A DNA stretch of 64,000 nucleotides from JAWKWH01 sp040830725 (lineage in GTDB: Bacteria > Pseudomonadota > Alphaproteobacteria > Rhizobiales > Rhizobiaceae), in contig JBFOMG010000009.1 in assembly GCA_040830725.1 (NCBI GenBank), forward strand, positions 184,226 through 248,225, given 5' to 3'. Below are positions 7,647 through 15,284 of the stretch, piece after piece (position 1 is the first letter of the stretch; each line of letters opens with the position of its first letter). Position numbers and translations under genes: made by a program. The notes beneath the pieces are model-generated. The model did not search any database and was not told the DNA's origin. It saw only the letters and a list, made by a program, of their open reading frames with translations.

Positions 7647-9138
7647 TATACTTTCCCGAAGGCTTCACCATTGGCAGGCGTTTGACTTCTTCCAGCGTCG
7701 CTGCGTCATAGACAATGACCGCGCCATCCCGCTCCCACAGGCTGACCAGTGCGTATTTGCCGTAGCGGTCAAATTCGACATGGGCGGCTGTTTTGCCGGG
7801 TACAGGGCGCAGTGTGCGGACGATCTGAAGGCTTTCCTTGTCGATCACATGCATCACGTCACGGTTGGGACCAAAAAACACATCCGCCCACAGATAGGGT
7901 GTGTTTTCGTGGCTTCTAAGAAAGAAGCCGGGGCCTTCGGTGGCGATCTGGTCGATCGTCGACCAGTTCTTCATGTCAATTACAGAGAGCACACCGTCGC
8001 GCAGATGTGGCGTTGCCATGACCGTAGAGCCCTGCCGTTTCCAGGTGACGCCTGAGCCGAGGTGCGGCATGCCGGGAAGATCGAGTTTGGCGATGCGGTG
8101 GCCGATAACCAGATCGATCACCTGTCCGCCTTTGCCCTCACGGGCAGCTCCCATGACGTATTCATAGTCTTGGCTGAAGAAAAAATCGTCCAGCACCTCC
8201 GGAATGCTAATCACACGGACGGGAAATGGCTCGTCGTAGCCGATCGGTCCCTCGTCGCGGTAATCGTGCACGAATCCGTAAAACGGTGGGTTATCACCGT
8301 AGAAGACCTCCCAGATTTCGGGCACGTCTTTCAATGCCAGAATAAAGCTTTCCCGCGGTGGGGCCTGGTAGACTGCTGATACGCGGCTCGCCTCTCCGTT
8401 TTTTCCCTTCACGTCGTGTATTTCGGCGACGCCGAGATCTTCCGTCGACAGAATGGTCAGTGTTCTTGGCAGGTAATTGGCAACCGCCAGCCATTTGCCG
8501 TCATGACTGATGGCGATATTGCGGCTGTTGATGCCCGCCCTGATGCGCGAAACCTCCTGCATGTTCCAGAGGTCCACTTTCTGCACCCAGCCGTCGCGTG
8601 ACATGACGAAGACAAAGCGGCCATCCGGGCTGAATTTCGGACCGCCATGAACGGCTAGCGGTGTCGGCAGCCGTTGCATAACCTCCAGCGTGTCGCCATC
8701 GACAATGCTGATGTGATGATCGCCGGTCTCGACAACCACGAAAAGGTTCAGCGGATCTGCGCCGTGCGCCGGTGCGGTGGGAGCTTTGTACTCCTCGTTC
8801 ACCAAAAGTGTGGCAGCGATTTCATCTTTGGTCCAGGCGGGGACTTCTGCAAGTGGCTCATGCACGAACCGGGCAAGAGAGGCGATCTCATCCTCCGACA
8901 ATTGGTCGGTGAAAGCAGGCATTTGCGTTGCTTCGCGGCCACCTGCGATGACCTTCTCCAGACGTTTGCCTTTCAAGCGTCGCAGACTTTCGGGGATCAG
9001 CGCCGGTCCTGTTCCACCCAAGCGGTCATCGCCATGGCACACCGCGCAATGGGTGGCGAAGAGCACACGGGGATCGGCGATCGCCACCGGCGCAACAAAC
9101 ATGAAGAAGAGGCTAGTAAAAACGATGTGCCGGATCAT
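7603..9138 (-). CDS. nirN: NirN, heme d1 pathway c-type cytochrome with d1-type propeller
   Basis: A 511-residue periplasmic protein. It has a signal peptide (HIVFTSLFFMFVAPVAIA), one c-type heme site (CAVCH near residue 31) and an eight-bladed propeller like that of cytochrome cd1 (VVETGDHHISIVDGDTLEV, FSPDGRFVFVMSRDGWV, HVEFDRYGKYALVS). NirN is known to carry out the last dehydrogenation that turns dihydro-heme d1 into heme d1 and to interact with NirS. It is about 47 residues shorter than NirS here and is clearly the separate paralogue, because true NirS lies at 24057-25733. Start overlaps the nirJ stop by 26 bases and its end overlaps the CbiX-like gene, so the operon is continuous. Confidence 0.93.
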   Translation of the reverse strand: MIRHIVFTSLFFMFVAPVAIADPRVLFATHCAVCHGDDRLGGTGPALIPESLRRLKGKRLEKVIAGGREATQMPAFTDQLSEDEIASLARFVHEPLAEVPAWTKDEIAATLLVNEEYKAPTAPAHGADPLNLFVVVETGDHHISIVDGDTLEVMQRLPTPLAVHGGPKFSPDGRFVFVMSRDGWVQKVDLWNMQEVSRIRAGINSRNIAISHDGKWLAVANYLPRTLTILSTEDLGVAEIHDVKGKNGEASRVSAVYQAPPRESFILALKDVPEIWEVFYGDNPPFYGFVHDYRDEGPIGYDEPFPVRVISIPEVLDDFFFSQDYEYVMGAAREGKGGQVIDLVIGHRIAKLDLPGMPHLGSGVTWKRQGSTVMATPHLRDGVLSVIDMKNWSTIDQIATEGPGFFLRSHENTPYLWADVFFGPNRDVMHVIDKESLQIVRTLRPVPGKTAAHVEFDRYGKYALVSLWERDGAVIVYDAATLEEVKRLPMVKPSGKYNVYNKITFSSGTSH

Positions 9139-10324
9139 GGCGTTTCCCTCGAAATGCAGTTACGGCCAGGCGCGGGGTGTCGGTTGCAACCCCGATTTCA
9201 TCGTCATCCAGGTAACAGGCCGGATCTTCCGCCCACGGATTGCCGGTTAGTTGAAGCGCGCGAATACGCGTATTACCGCCGCAGACCGCCTGGTGCGCAC
9301 AGGCGCCACACCGGCCCTCCAACGGCCGTGGCCGGGTCCGCAGCAAAGAAAGCATCCGGTCATCGCCGGTCCATAACTGCGTGAATTTCGCATCTTTCAC
9401 GCTGCCGATTGTATAGTCCGACCAATAGGTATCGGGATGCACCCTGCCAATCGGGTCAATGTTGGCGATGCCGACACCGGATGAATTGCCGCCCCAGGCA
9501 ATGAGGTGCTGTTTTACGTGCTCGGCCTGTTCGGACGAGAAGTTATTCCGTACCCAGTTGAGAAACAGAACAGCGTCGGCGTCATTGTTGCCGGTGACGA
9601 TTTCGAGATGGCGCCCCTGCTGCAACGCCTGCCATGCCCGTTCAATCAACAGGCTGACAGCATTGCGGGCGCGCCTGTGCCCGGCATCTTCGCCGCGGTT
9701 CTTGTTGCCCCGGCCTGCGTAGACAAGGTGGGACATGTAGAACTTGTTGATCCCCTCGGCCTCGCAAAGGTCAAGTATGTCAGGCAGTTGATCAGCATTC
9801 TCCTCGGTGGGCGTGAAGCGAAGCCCGACCTTGATACCGAGCTTTTTGCAAGTGCGTGCCCCGGCCAGCGCCTCGTCAAACGCGCCTTGCTTGCCTCGAA
9901 ACCAATCATTGGTCCGGCCGACGCCGTCGATCGAGATGCCCACATAATCAAAACCGATTTCAGCAACTTTTTGGGCCGTTTCGCCTTCGATGCGCGTGCC
10001 ATTGGTCGACAGTGCCAGGTACCGGACCTTGTCGCGTGCATAGGCCGCCAGTTCGAACACGTCGGGCCGCGACAGCGGTTCACCACCCGAGATGATCAAG
10101 GCCGGAATTTTGAAAGAGGCCAAGTCATCGATCACTCCAAGCGCCTGCGCGGTCGAGAGTTCACCAGGAAAAATCTGGTCTGCCGACGTGGTATAGCAAT
10201 GCCTGCATTGCAGATTGCATCGCCGGGTAATGTTCCAGATCACCACCGGGCGAACTTCGCCCCTCCGTTGCCGCGGCGGTGTCGGATTGATCAGTTGTTC
10301 CATGTACTGGGTCAGACGAAACAT
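9113..10324 (-). CDS. nirJ: NirJ, radical SAM heme d1 biosynthesis protein
   Basis: A 403-residue radical SAM enzyme that acts on the propionate groups of the heme d1 precursor in the cytoplasm. The SAM cluster motif CNLQCRHC lies near residue 35, followed by ISGGEPLSRPD. The C-terminal region has further cysteines (CGACAHQAVCGG and later DPACYLDDD) for a second iron-sulfur cluster, as in NirJ and other SPASM-type proteins. The ATG at 10324 (MFRLTQYMEQ) has GGAAGG 7 bases upstream and lies 1 base after the nirH stop. The longer reading to 10468 would run into nirH and is rejected. Confidence 0.95.
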   Translation of the reverse strand: MFRLTQYMEQLINPTPPRQRRGEVRPVVIWNITRRCNLQCRHCYTTSADQIFPGELSTAQALGVIDDLASFKIPALIISGGEPLSRPDVFELAAYARDKVRYLALSTNGTRIEGETAQKVAEIGFDYVGISIDGVGRTNDWFRGKQGAFDEALAGARTCKKLGIKVGLRFTPTEENADQLPDILDLCEAEGINKFYMSHLVYAGRGNKNRGEDAGHRRARNAVSLLIERAWQALQQGRHLEIVTGNNDADAVLFLNWVRNNFSSEQAEHVKQHLIAWGGNSSGVGIANIDPIGRVHPDTYWSDYTIGSVKDAKFTQLWTGDDRMLSLLRTRPRPLEGRCGACAHQAVCGGNTRIRALQLTGNPWAEDPACYLDDDEIGVATDTPRLAVTAFRGKRHDPAHRFY

Positions 10325-10325
10325 T

Positions 10326-10814
10326 TCAGTCCTTCCTGTCGCGCAGGCGCAACCCGGTTTTTTTGAGTATGGCGGTCGAATAGAGAATATCCGAAGCGCG
10401 GCAGGCGGTTCCCAAAAGGGTTTTGATCGTTTGCCGCTTCTTCTCCACTTCATCGCGGTCGCTGCCATGGATCATGGCGAACAGATTGTATGGCCACACC
10501 GGAAGTGCACGAGGACGCAAATAGCAATGGGTCACATCTTCCATCGCGCCAACGAGAGGCCCAAGTTCTTCGGCGGCATCATCGTCGACATCCCAGACGC
10601 TCATGCCGTTGGCTGTCATGCCGAGTTTGTAATGATTGGGCGCGATGCCGATCCGCCGGATGACTCCCCTCGCCTTCAAAGCGGCAAGGCGGTCGATAAC
10701 GTCAGCTTCGGTGGTTCCGAGTTTGGTGGCGATGTCCGCGTATGGTGACGCAACCAGGGGGAGCCCGCCTTGGCATGTGGATATGAGCGCACGATCTGCC
10801 GGGGAAAGGTTCAT
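10326..10814 (-). CDS. nirH: NirH-like siroheme decarboxylase subunit
   Basis: A 162-residue protein of the AsnC-like NirD/L/G/H group, with a winged-helix N-terminus (ADRALISTCQGGLPL, ATKLGTTEADVIDRLAAL) and a ligand domain with RALPVWPYNLFAMIHG. Together with its sister proteins it removes two acetate carboxyl groups from siroheme to give didecarboxysiroheme. It resembles the second half of the NirDL fusion here (PDVWPYTLYCMIHG), as expected of NirH/NirL types. Start overlaps the nirG stop by 4 bases. The split between H and G names follows gene order; individual roles are not visible in the sequence. Confidence 0.87.
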   Translation of the reverse strand: MNLSPADRALISTCQGGLPLVASPYADIATKLGTTEADVIDRLAALKARGVIRRIGIAPNHYKLGMTANGMSVWDVDDDAAEELGPLVGAMEDVTHCYLRPRALPVWPYNLFAMIHGSDRDEVEKKRQTIKTLLGTACRASDILYSTAILKKTGLRLRDRKD

Positions 10815-11260
10815 GCCGCCACCCTGAACCCGACGAAGAATTCGCGTAATTTGGGAAAGCGGAACACGGTGAGCCCGGTTTCAGCTTCGATTGCGTCGGC
10901 GGTTGTGGCGATACCGGCTTCGGTTTCCGTCGCCAGCACAAACCACATGTTCAAGGTGTGATCGCGTGCGTAGTTATGCGCGACCTCAGGAAAACCGTTC
11001 ACCATTTGCGCGATTTCGTCATATCGCTCTTTGGGAGCTGTGAGCGCGCAAAGGCAGAATGCACCGCCCATCGCTGCCGCATCAAGGAACGGTCCGAAAC
11101 GCGTGATGATCCCTTCGCGCATCATGCGGCCAAGCCGGTCAAGAAGGTCATGCTCTGCAATACCAATCGCCATGGCAGCGTCGGCATAAGGCTTGGGCGT
11201 CAGGGGAAAATCATCTTGCAGGGTATTGATGATCATCCTGTCGATTGTGTCGAGCTTCAT
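10811..11260 (-). CDS. nirG: NirG-like siroheme decarboxylase subunit
   Basis: A 149-residue AsnC-like protein: KLDTIDRMIINTLQDDFPLT at the start, a winged helix (DLLDRLGRMMREGIITRFGP) and a C-terminal domain with VAHNYARDHTLNMWFVLATE. The HNY-R-x3-NMWF pattern matches the HNYQRENEWNDWF pattern in the first half of NirDL, so this is the D/G type. It works with NirDL and NirH in siroheme decarboxylation. It overlaps both neighbours by 4 bases, which suggests coupled translation and fixed stoichiometry. Confidence 0.87.
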   Translation of the reverse strand: MKLDTIDRMIINTLQDDFPLTPKPYADAAMAIGIAEHDLLDRLGRMMREGIITRFGPFLDAAAMGGAFCLCALTAPKERYDEIAQMVNGFPEVAHNYARDHTLNMWFVLATETEAGIATTADAIEAETGLTVFRFPKLREFFVGFRVAA

Positions 11261-12237
11261 GCGTCGACCCTCCTGTCGATCAGGGCGCCGGTCTGCTTGA
11301 AGCAGCGGGTACTGAACAATACTTTGTAGTCGTAGCCGGCAAGACCGGCACGGACCCGGGCGAGTGAGAGAACATCAAGCGCTTCGGAGCGGCTGCGGCC
11401 GTGGATCATGCAGTAGAGCGTGTATGGCCAGACATCAGGCTCCGGCCGGCGCTGATAGCACAAGGATACGCCGGGCACTCTGGTAAGCGCCCTACCCTTC
11501 TCCGTAACCTCGTCGGGTGGCACGTTGAAGACGCACATCGCGTTGGACCGCCAACCGAGGGCGCGGTGGCGGACGATGAGGCCGATCCGGGACAAAACCC
11601 CCGACAGTGCGAGGCTTCGGATGCGCTCGAGCAATTCCTTCTCAGTGCGGCCCAACCGTTCTGCCATCGCCTTGAACGGGCGTTGCACTGGTTCCATCCC
11701 CTCGGACAAGGTCTGCATGATTTCCCGGTCGCCATCCTCCAGTGGTACCGTATCGTCGATCGGGGCCGGTTCCGGCATTTCGCTGGTTCCGTCGAGCGCA
11801 AAACCAAGATCAACATTGAAGGGCTGTTCCAGCCGGAGATCGAGCACACGCAGACCGGTTTGGCGACTGATCTCGGCAAGCGTTTCATCAACAAAGGCGC
11901 GGGTAGGACCAGTGGCCACAAACCAATCGTTCCATTCGTTTTCGCGTTGATAGTTGTGGCTGACACCTTCTTGCGCGTTGATGATTTCAGCAACTTCTTC
12001 GATTCTGTCGGGTGGGGCTGCTACGGCGCCGAGCGTACTGGCGGCAAGCGTATTGGGCCTGCACGTCGCCCCCACACGGCTTATCGCCTTGCACTCAAGC
12101 AGTTTCTTCAGTCGAACCAGAACCTCTTCTTCGCTGATGCCGAGCGATTCAGCGATGATTTCAAACGGCCGCGGCACGAGGGGAAGCGCTCGCTGCCAGT
12201 CGTTCATCAGTTTCCAGTCAAGATCATCCAGGTCCAC
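11257..12237 (-). CDS. nirDL: NirDL fused siroheme decarboxylase
   Basis: A 326-residue protein made of two AsnC-like halves. Residues 1-170 are NirD-like (VDLDDLDWKLMNDWQRALPL, HNYQRENEWNDWFVATG). Residues 180-326 are NirL-like (EDGDREIMQTLSEGMEPVQR, PDVWPYTLYCMIHG). It catalyses siroheme decarboxylation in heme d1 synthesis. The GTG start at 12237 has GAGGAGG 6 bases upstream. The longer reading to 12381 has no such support and would cover the end of nirF. The D-L fusion with separate G and H matches the arrangement in Paracoccus-type nir operons. Confidence 0.92.
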   Translation of the reverse strand: MDLDDLDWKLMNDWQRALPLVPRPFEIIAESLGISEEEVLVRLKKLLECKAISRVGATCRPNTLAASTLGAVAAPPDRIEEVAEIINAQEGVSHNYQRENEWNDWFVATGPTRAFVDETLAEISRQTGLRVLDLRLEQPFNVDLGFALDGTSEMPEPAPIDDTVPLEDGDREIMQTLSEGMEPVQRPFKAMAERLGRTEKELLERIRSLALSGVLSRIGLIVRHRALGWRSNAMCVFNVPPDEVTEKGRALTRVPGVSLCYQRRPEPDVWPYTLYCMIHGRSRSEALDVLSLARVRAGLAGYDYKVLFSTRCFKQTGALIDRRVDA

Positions 12238-12248
12238 GGCAGACCTCC

Positions 12249-13400
12249 TCAGAGCCCGGATTTGTGGGCTCTTGCGGTAAAGAAGATGCCCGATGGCGTC
12301 TCTGCCGGAATTTCTCCAAGTTTGGCAAAGGTGCGGGTGTCGTAGATTTCGATGCGGTTGCCATCGCGGACCGAAAGCCACACCTGATGGCCACGCGGGG
12401 TGAATTCCATGTGCAGTACAGCCGGACCGGGTTTAAGCGTATGAACAACCAAACCGGATTGGCTGTCGATGACTTCTACCGTGTCATTGTCCGGATGGGC
12501 GTAATTGACCCAAACATGGCGGCCGTCCGGTCGCGATACTGCAAAGATTGGCTGTCCGTGTGTGTCGGTTCGCGCGACTTCGGTCAAATCCCGCGAATCG
12601 ACCCACAGCAATTGGTGATGACCCACCGCCGGCAGAGCAAACCGATCCCCAGCCAACGCCCATCCTTCAAGATGCGGCATTTTGTAGACAGGCAATTTTT
12701 GGTCGCCCTTGCCGTAGTTTGCCAGGATTTTTTGCTGCTCGGGCGGGTCGGACCACAAGTCGAACGCCGTCAATCCGTCTTCGCCAAACAGCCCCACGAT
12801 ATAGCGGCGGCCATCCGCCGTGATCAGCGCGTCATAGGGGTTGGTACCGACATCATCGAAACGCTGTACCTGCGGCACCTCACCGCTCATATCAGCAATC
12901 CAGGTTTCGCCGGCATCCCAAAGTGAGAACACAAACCGCCGGCCAGGCGCATCTACCAGCCCGATTGTTTTTGATCCCGTCGGGATATCGGCAACCAACT
13001 CAAGCGAAACGGCATCAAAAATGCGCACACCGCCCGGTTCGTAATTGGATACCGCAACCAATTGCCCATCATCCGATATTGCGCCGCCGATTGCATTTCC
13101 TGACTGGATGATCCGGTTTGCGACCTGCTGTGATGTCATGTCCAGCTTGGTCAGCCCGCCATCCCGTCCGAAAATGTAGGCAAAACGCTGATCGGGTGAA
13201 AACACGACGCTGGCATGGGAGAGATCGCCAAGCCCCTCCACCCGGGCAATGGAAGCCATGTCGGATTGATCGACGATCAGCACCGAGCCTGACGAACGCT
13301 CGACGACGACCCCCAAGTCCCCGGTTGCGACCACCCGGTCGGCGGCCGATGCGATCGCCGCAGAAAGAAGCATCATGGTGACCATCAACACGCGGATCAT
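12249..13400 (-). CDS. nirF: NirF, heme d1 biosynthesis protein
   Basis: A 383-residue protein with a signal peptide (RVLMVTMMLLSAAIASA) and a propeller like the d1 domain of NirS but without a c-type heme site. NirF binds heme d1 precursors in the periplasm and acts late in heme d1 synthesis. Propeller repeats are visible (VVVERSSGSVLIVDQSD, FSPDQRFAYIFGRDGGLTKL, HMEFTPRGHQVWLSVRDGN). The ATG at 13400 has GGGAG upstream and overlaps the nirC stop as ATGA. The N-terminal part of the longer reading to 13433 is rejected for this reason. Confidence 0.94.
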   Translation of the reverse strand: MIRVLMVTMMLLSAAIASAADRVVATGDLGVVVERSSGSVLIVDQSDMASIARVEGLGDLSHASVVFSPDQRFAYIFGRDGGLTKLDMTSQQVANRIIQSGNAIGGAISDDGQLVAVSNYEPGGVRIFDAVSLELVADIPTGSKTIGLVDAPGRRFVFSLWDAGETWIADMSGEVPQVQRFDDVGTNPYDALITADGRRYIVGLFGEDGLTAFDLWSDPPEQQKILANYGKGDQKLPVYKMPHLEGWALAGDRFALPAVGHHQLLWVDSRDLTEVARTDTHGQPIFAVSRPDGRHVWVNYAHPDNDTVEVIDSQSGLVVHTLKPGPAVLHMEFTPRGHQVWLSVRDGNRIEIYDTRTFAKLGEIPAETPSGIFFTARAHKSGL

Positions 13401-13717
13401 TGGCGTTGCTCCCGCAAGTAGTCGGCGATCCACTGCGCCTCGTTTTCCGAGATCAATGGACGCCAGGGAGGCATTGCGGTTCCTGGAACGCCATCGAGGA
13501 TGATATCCCGCAGCACCTCACGGTCGTATTGGCGCATGCGGTCTCGATCAATCGGCCGGCCCAAACCGCCTTTCAGTGTCAATCCGTGGCAAGAGCCGCA
13601 ATCTTGCCGCACGAGGTGTTCAAGCTTTTCTGCCTGCTTTGGGCCGATCCCAGCCGCTCCGGCGGGTAAAAGCAGAAGAGCCGTCATCAAGGCCGCCAAG
13701 GGAATCCAACTAGCCAT
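13397..13717 (-). CDS. nirC: NirC, small periplasmic c-type cytochrome
   Basis: A 106-residue single-heme cytochrome c with signal peptide (WIPLAALMTALLLLPAGAAG) and the heme site CGSCH about 40 residues in. The likely axial methionine is in VPGTAMPPWRPL. NirC donates electrons to NirS or takes part in heme d1 maturation. The ATG at 13717 overlaps the last codons of nirE. The longer reading to 13786 would duplicate nirE sequence and is not used. Confidence 0.92.
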   Translation of the reverse strand: MASWIPLAALMTALLLLPAGAAGIGPKQAEKLEHLVRQDCGSCHGLTLKGGLGRPIDRDRMRQYDREVLRDIILDGVPGTAMPPWRPLISENEAQWIADYLREQRQ

Positions 13718-14495
13718 GGCTGGCCTGTTCCATGATCTCATCTTGTTGCAGAAGGACATCAGATGCCAGATCGACGACACCGCCAATGACGATCAGCACC
13801 GGCCGGGTCTTCTCGAGGGTCGCGGCCGTCTGACCCAATTGTCCAAGGGCGGTGAAGTGTCGTTGCTCCGTTGCCCGCGTACCATCGACAACCAGCATCA
13901 CCGGAGTTTCGGGCGCCATTCCGTGAGCAATCAGCCGTTCGGCAATATGCTGCGCATGGCGGCGTCCCATGTAGATGACCAGCGTCGTATCGCCGTCTGC
14001 CAGACCGCGCCAGTCCAGATCCAGCTCATGTCCGGCCTGGCAGTGGCCTGTGACGAAGCGGACGCCTGTGGCCAATCCGCGATGGGTCAGAGGTACTCCA
14101 GTGGCTGAAGCAATGCCTTGTGCAGATGAAATTCCGGGCACGGCGGTGAATGAAATTCCCGCATCTCGAAGCGCGGCAGCTTCCTCCGAACCGCGGCCGA
14201 ACAAATAAGGATCGCCACCTTTGAGACGGACAATCTTGCAGTACTTGCTCGCCAGCGAGATGAGCAGCGCATTGATGTTCGGTTGGGGAAACGGATGATG
14301 ATTGGGCGATTTGCCGACATCGATCATGCGTGTTGCAGGCCCTGCCAATTCAAGGATTTGGTTGGATACAAGCCGGTCGTGGACGATAACGTCAGCCGTT
14401 TCTATCAGCCGCATGGCCTTGATCGTCAGGAGTTCGGGATCACCTGGCCCGGCACCGACCAGATATACGTGGCTTTCGGGGCGAACGGGGGACAT
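13710..14495 (-). CDS. nirE: NirE, uroporphyrinogen III methyltransferase
   Basis: A 261-residue SAM-dependent methyltransferase that makes precorrin-2 from uroporphyrinogen III for the heme d1 branch. Family motifs are VYLVGAGPGDPELLT near the start, VRLKGGDPYLFGRGSEE in the middle and VPGISSAQGIASATGVPLTHR. The start could be the ATG at 14495 (GGAAG upstream) or the one at 14507; both keep the whole domain. It is the first gene of the nirECFDLGHJN operon, and an NNR-type box lies about 190 bases upstream at 14683-14698. The symbol rests on context, as the same family includes CobA and the CysG C-terminus. Confidence 0.93.
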   Translation of the reverse strand: MSPVRPESHVYLVGAGPGDPELLTIKAMRLIETADVIVHDRLVSNQILELAGPATRMIDVGKSPNHHPFPQPNINALLISLASKYCKIVRLKGGDPYLFGRGSEEAAALRDAGISFTAVPGISSAQGIASATGVPLTHRGLATGVRFVTGHCQAGHELDLDWRGLADGDTTLVIYMGRRHAQHIAERLIAHGMAPETPVMLVVDGTRATEQRHFTALGQLGQTAATLEKTRPVLIVIGGVVDLASDVLLQQDEIMEQASHG

Positions 14496-14682
14496 CGATA
14501 CTTCCATTTCAGACCTGAACTGCGGCCCGCAACGGCGGCGAAAATACGGATATCTGCGTCCGGATTCGCGCTCGGCACACCTTGAGGGGAATGCCAGAAC
14601 GGACCTGTGCTGAAATACCCATGGCATTTCTCCGGATGCGTTTCGTTCGTCCAACAGGTAGCGGTCGCTTCGGCTTTCCTGC

Positions 14683-14698
14683 CTTGACTTTTGTTAAG
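14683..14698. promoter_or_regulatory. NNR/DNR-type box, nirE side
   Basis: CTTGACTTTTGTTAAG, a dyad with half-sites CTTGAC and GTTAAG separated by 4 bases. It is the more nirE-proximal of two boxes in the gap. If centred at -41.5 for nirE, transcription would start near 14649, with a leader of about 150 bases. Both Crp/Fnr regulators in the window have the residues to read such a site. Confidence 0.72.
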
Positions 14699-14738
14699 CT
14701 GAACTGCCGGTTGGACGTCCGCTCCTTCAATCCACAAG

Positions 14739-14754
14739 CTTGACTTTCGTTAAG
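14739..14754. promoter_or_regulatory. NNR/DNR-type box, norC side
   Basis: CTTGACTTTCGTTAAG, with the same half-sites as the boxes at 14683 and 6671. Its centre is about 72 bases before the norC ATG at 14819, which puts transcription start near 14788 and a leader of about 30 bases. This is the best-placed box for the norCBQDEF operon. Confidence 0.78.
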
Positions 14755-14818
14755 GCCGATGAGCGCCGTTTTCTTCATTGTGACGGGACTCACGTGTCAT
14801 CTGCGAAAGGAGTCCCGG

Positions 14819-15271
14819 ATGAGCGAAGTCATGACAAAATCCATGGCCCGGAACATATTTTATGGCGGGTCATTGTTCTTCATCATCATATTTCTGGGAT
14901 TATCGATCCACAGTCACCGCTACATCGTCACCACCTCGACGACTGCGGCTCCGCTGACCGAGGCGGTTGCAGCAGGCAAGCGCGTCTGGGAGCGGCACGC
15001 CTGTATTAACTGCCACACGCTTCTGGGCGAAGGAGCTTATTTTGCTCCCGAAGTTGGCAATGTGATGGAACGCTGGGGCGTACTTGATGACCCTGAAGCG
15101 GCATATGACACACTCAAATCCTGGATGGACTCCCAGCCGACCGGCATTGAGGGCCGGCGTCAGATGCCAAATTTCAACCTGAGTGACGCCGACGTTCGCA
15201 ACCTGTCCGAATTCCTGATCTGGACCAACAAGATCAAAACGCAGGACTGGCCGCCGAATGAGGCAGGCTGA
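14819..15271 (+). CDS. norC: Nitric oxide reductase subunit C
   Basis: A 150-residue membrane-anchored cytochrome c. One N-terminal membrane segment (IFYGGSLFFIIIFLGLSI) is followed by a periplasmic heme domain with CINCHTLLGEGAYFAPE. It takes electrons from periplasmic donors and passes them to NorB. The ATG at 14819 has AGGAG 7 bases upstream; the longer reading to 14759 has no support. First gene of norCBQDEF, under the box at 14739-14754. Confidence 0.96.
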   Translation: MSEVMTKSMARNIFYGGSLFFIIIFLGLSIHSHRYIVTTSTTAAPLTEAVAAGKRVWERHACINCHTLLGEGAYFAPEVGNVMERWGVLDDPEAAYDTLKSWMDSQPTGIEGRRQMPNFNLSDADVRNLSEFLIWTNKIKTQDWPPNEAG

Positions 15272-15284
15272 GGAGACGAAAATC

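Larger units (their letters stand above)
14496..14818. promoter_or_regulatory. Divergent nirE-norC regulatory gap
   Basis: This 323-base gap between two divergent operons holds two copies of the same dyad, 56 bases apart centre to centre, listed separately. The part next to nirE (14508-14680) has no convincing gene; the open frame there is an upstream run-on of nirE. The part next to norC carries AAGGAGT as ribosome site just before 14819. No other conserved element was seen. Confidence 0.7.

Noticed and set aside
7603..9138. Second nirS (cytochrome cd1) gene
   Set aside because: Shorter, placed after nirJ in the heme d1 operon, and with the NirN-type pattern; true nirS is at 24057-25733.
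14508..14654. N-terminal extension of nirE
   Set aside because: The extra residues are not of the methyltransferase family, and two ATG codons at 14507 and 14495 with upstream purine-rich sites fit better.
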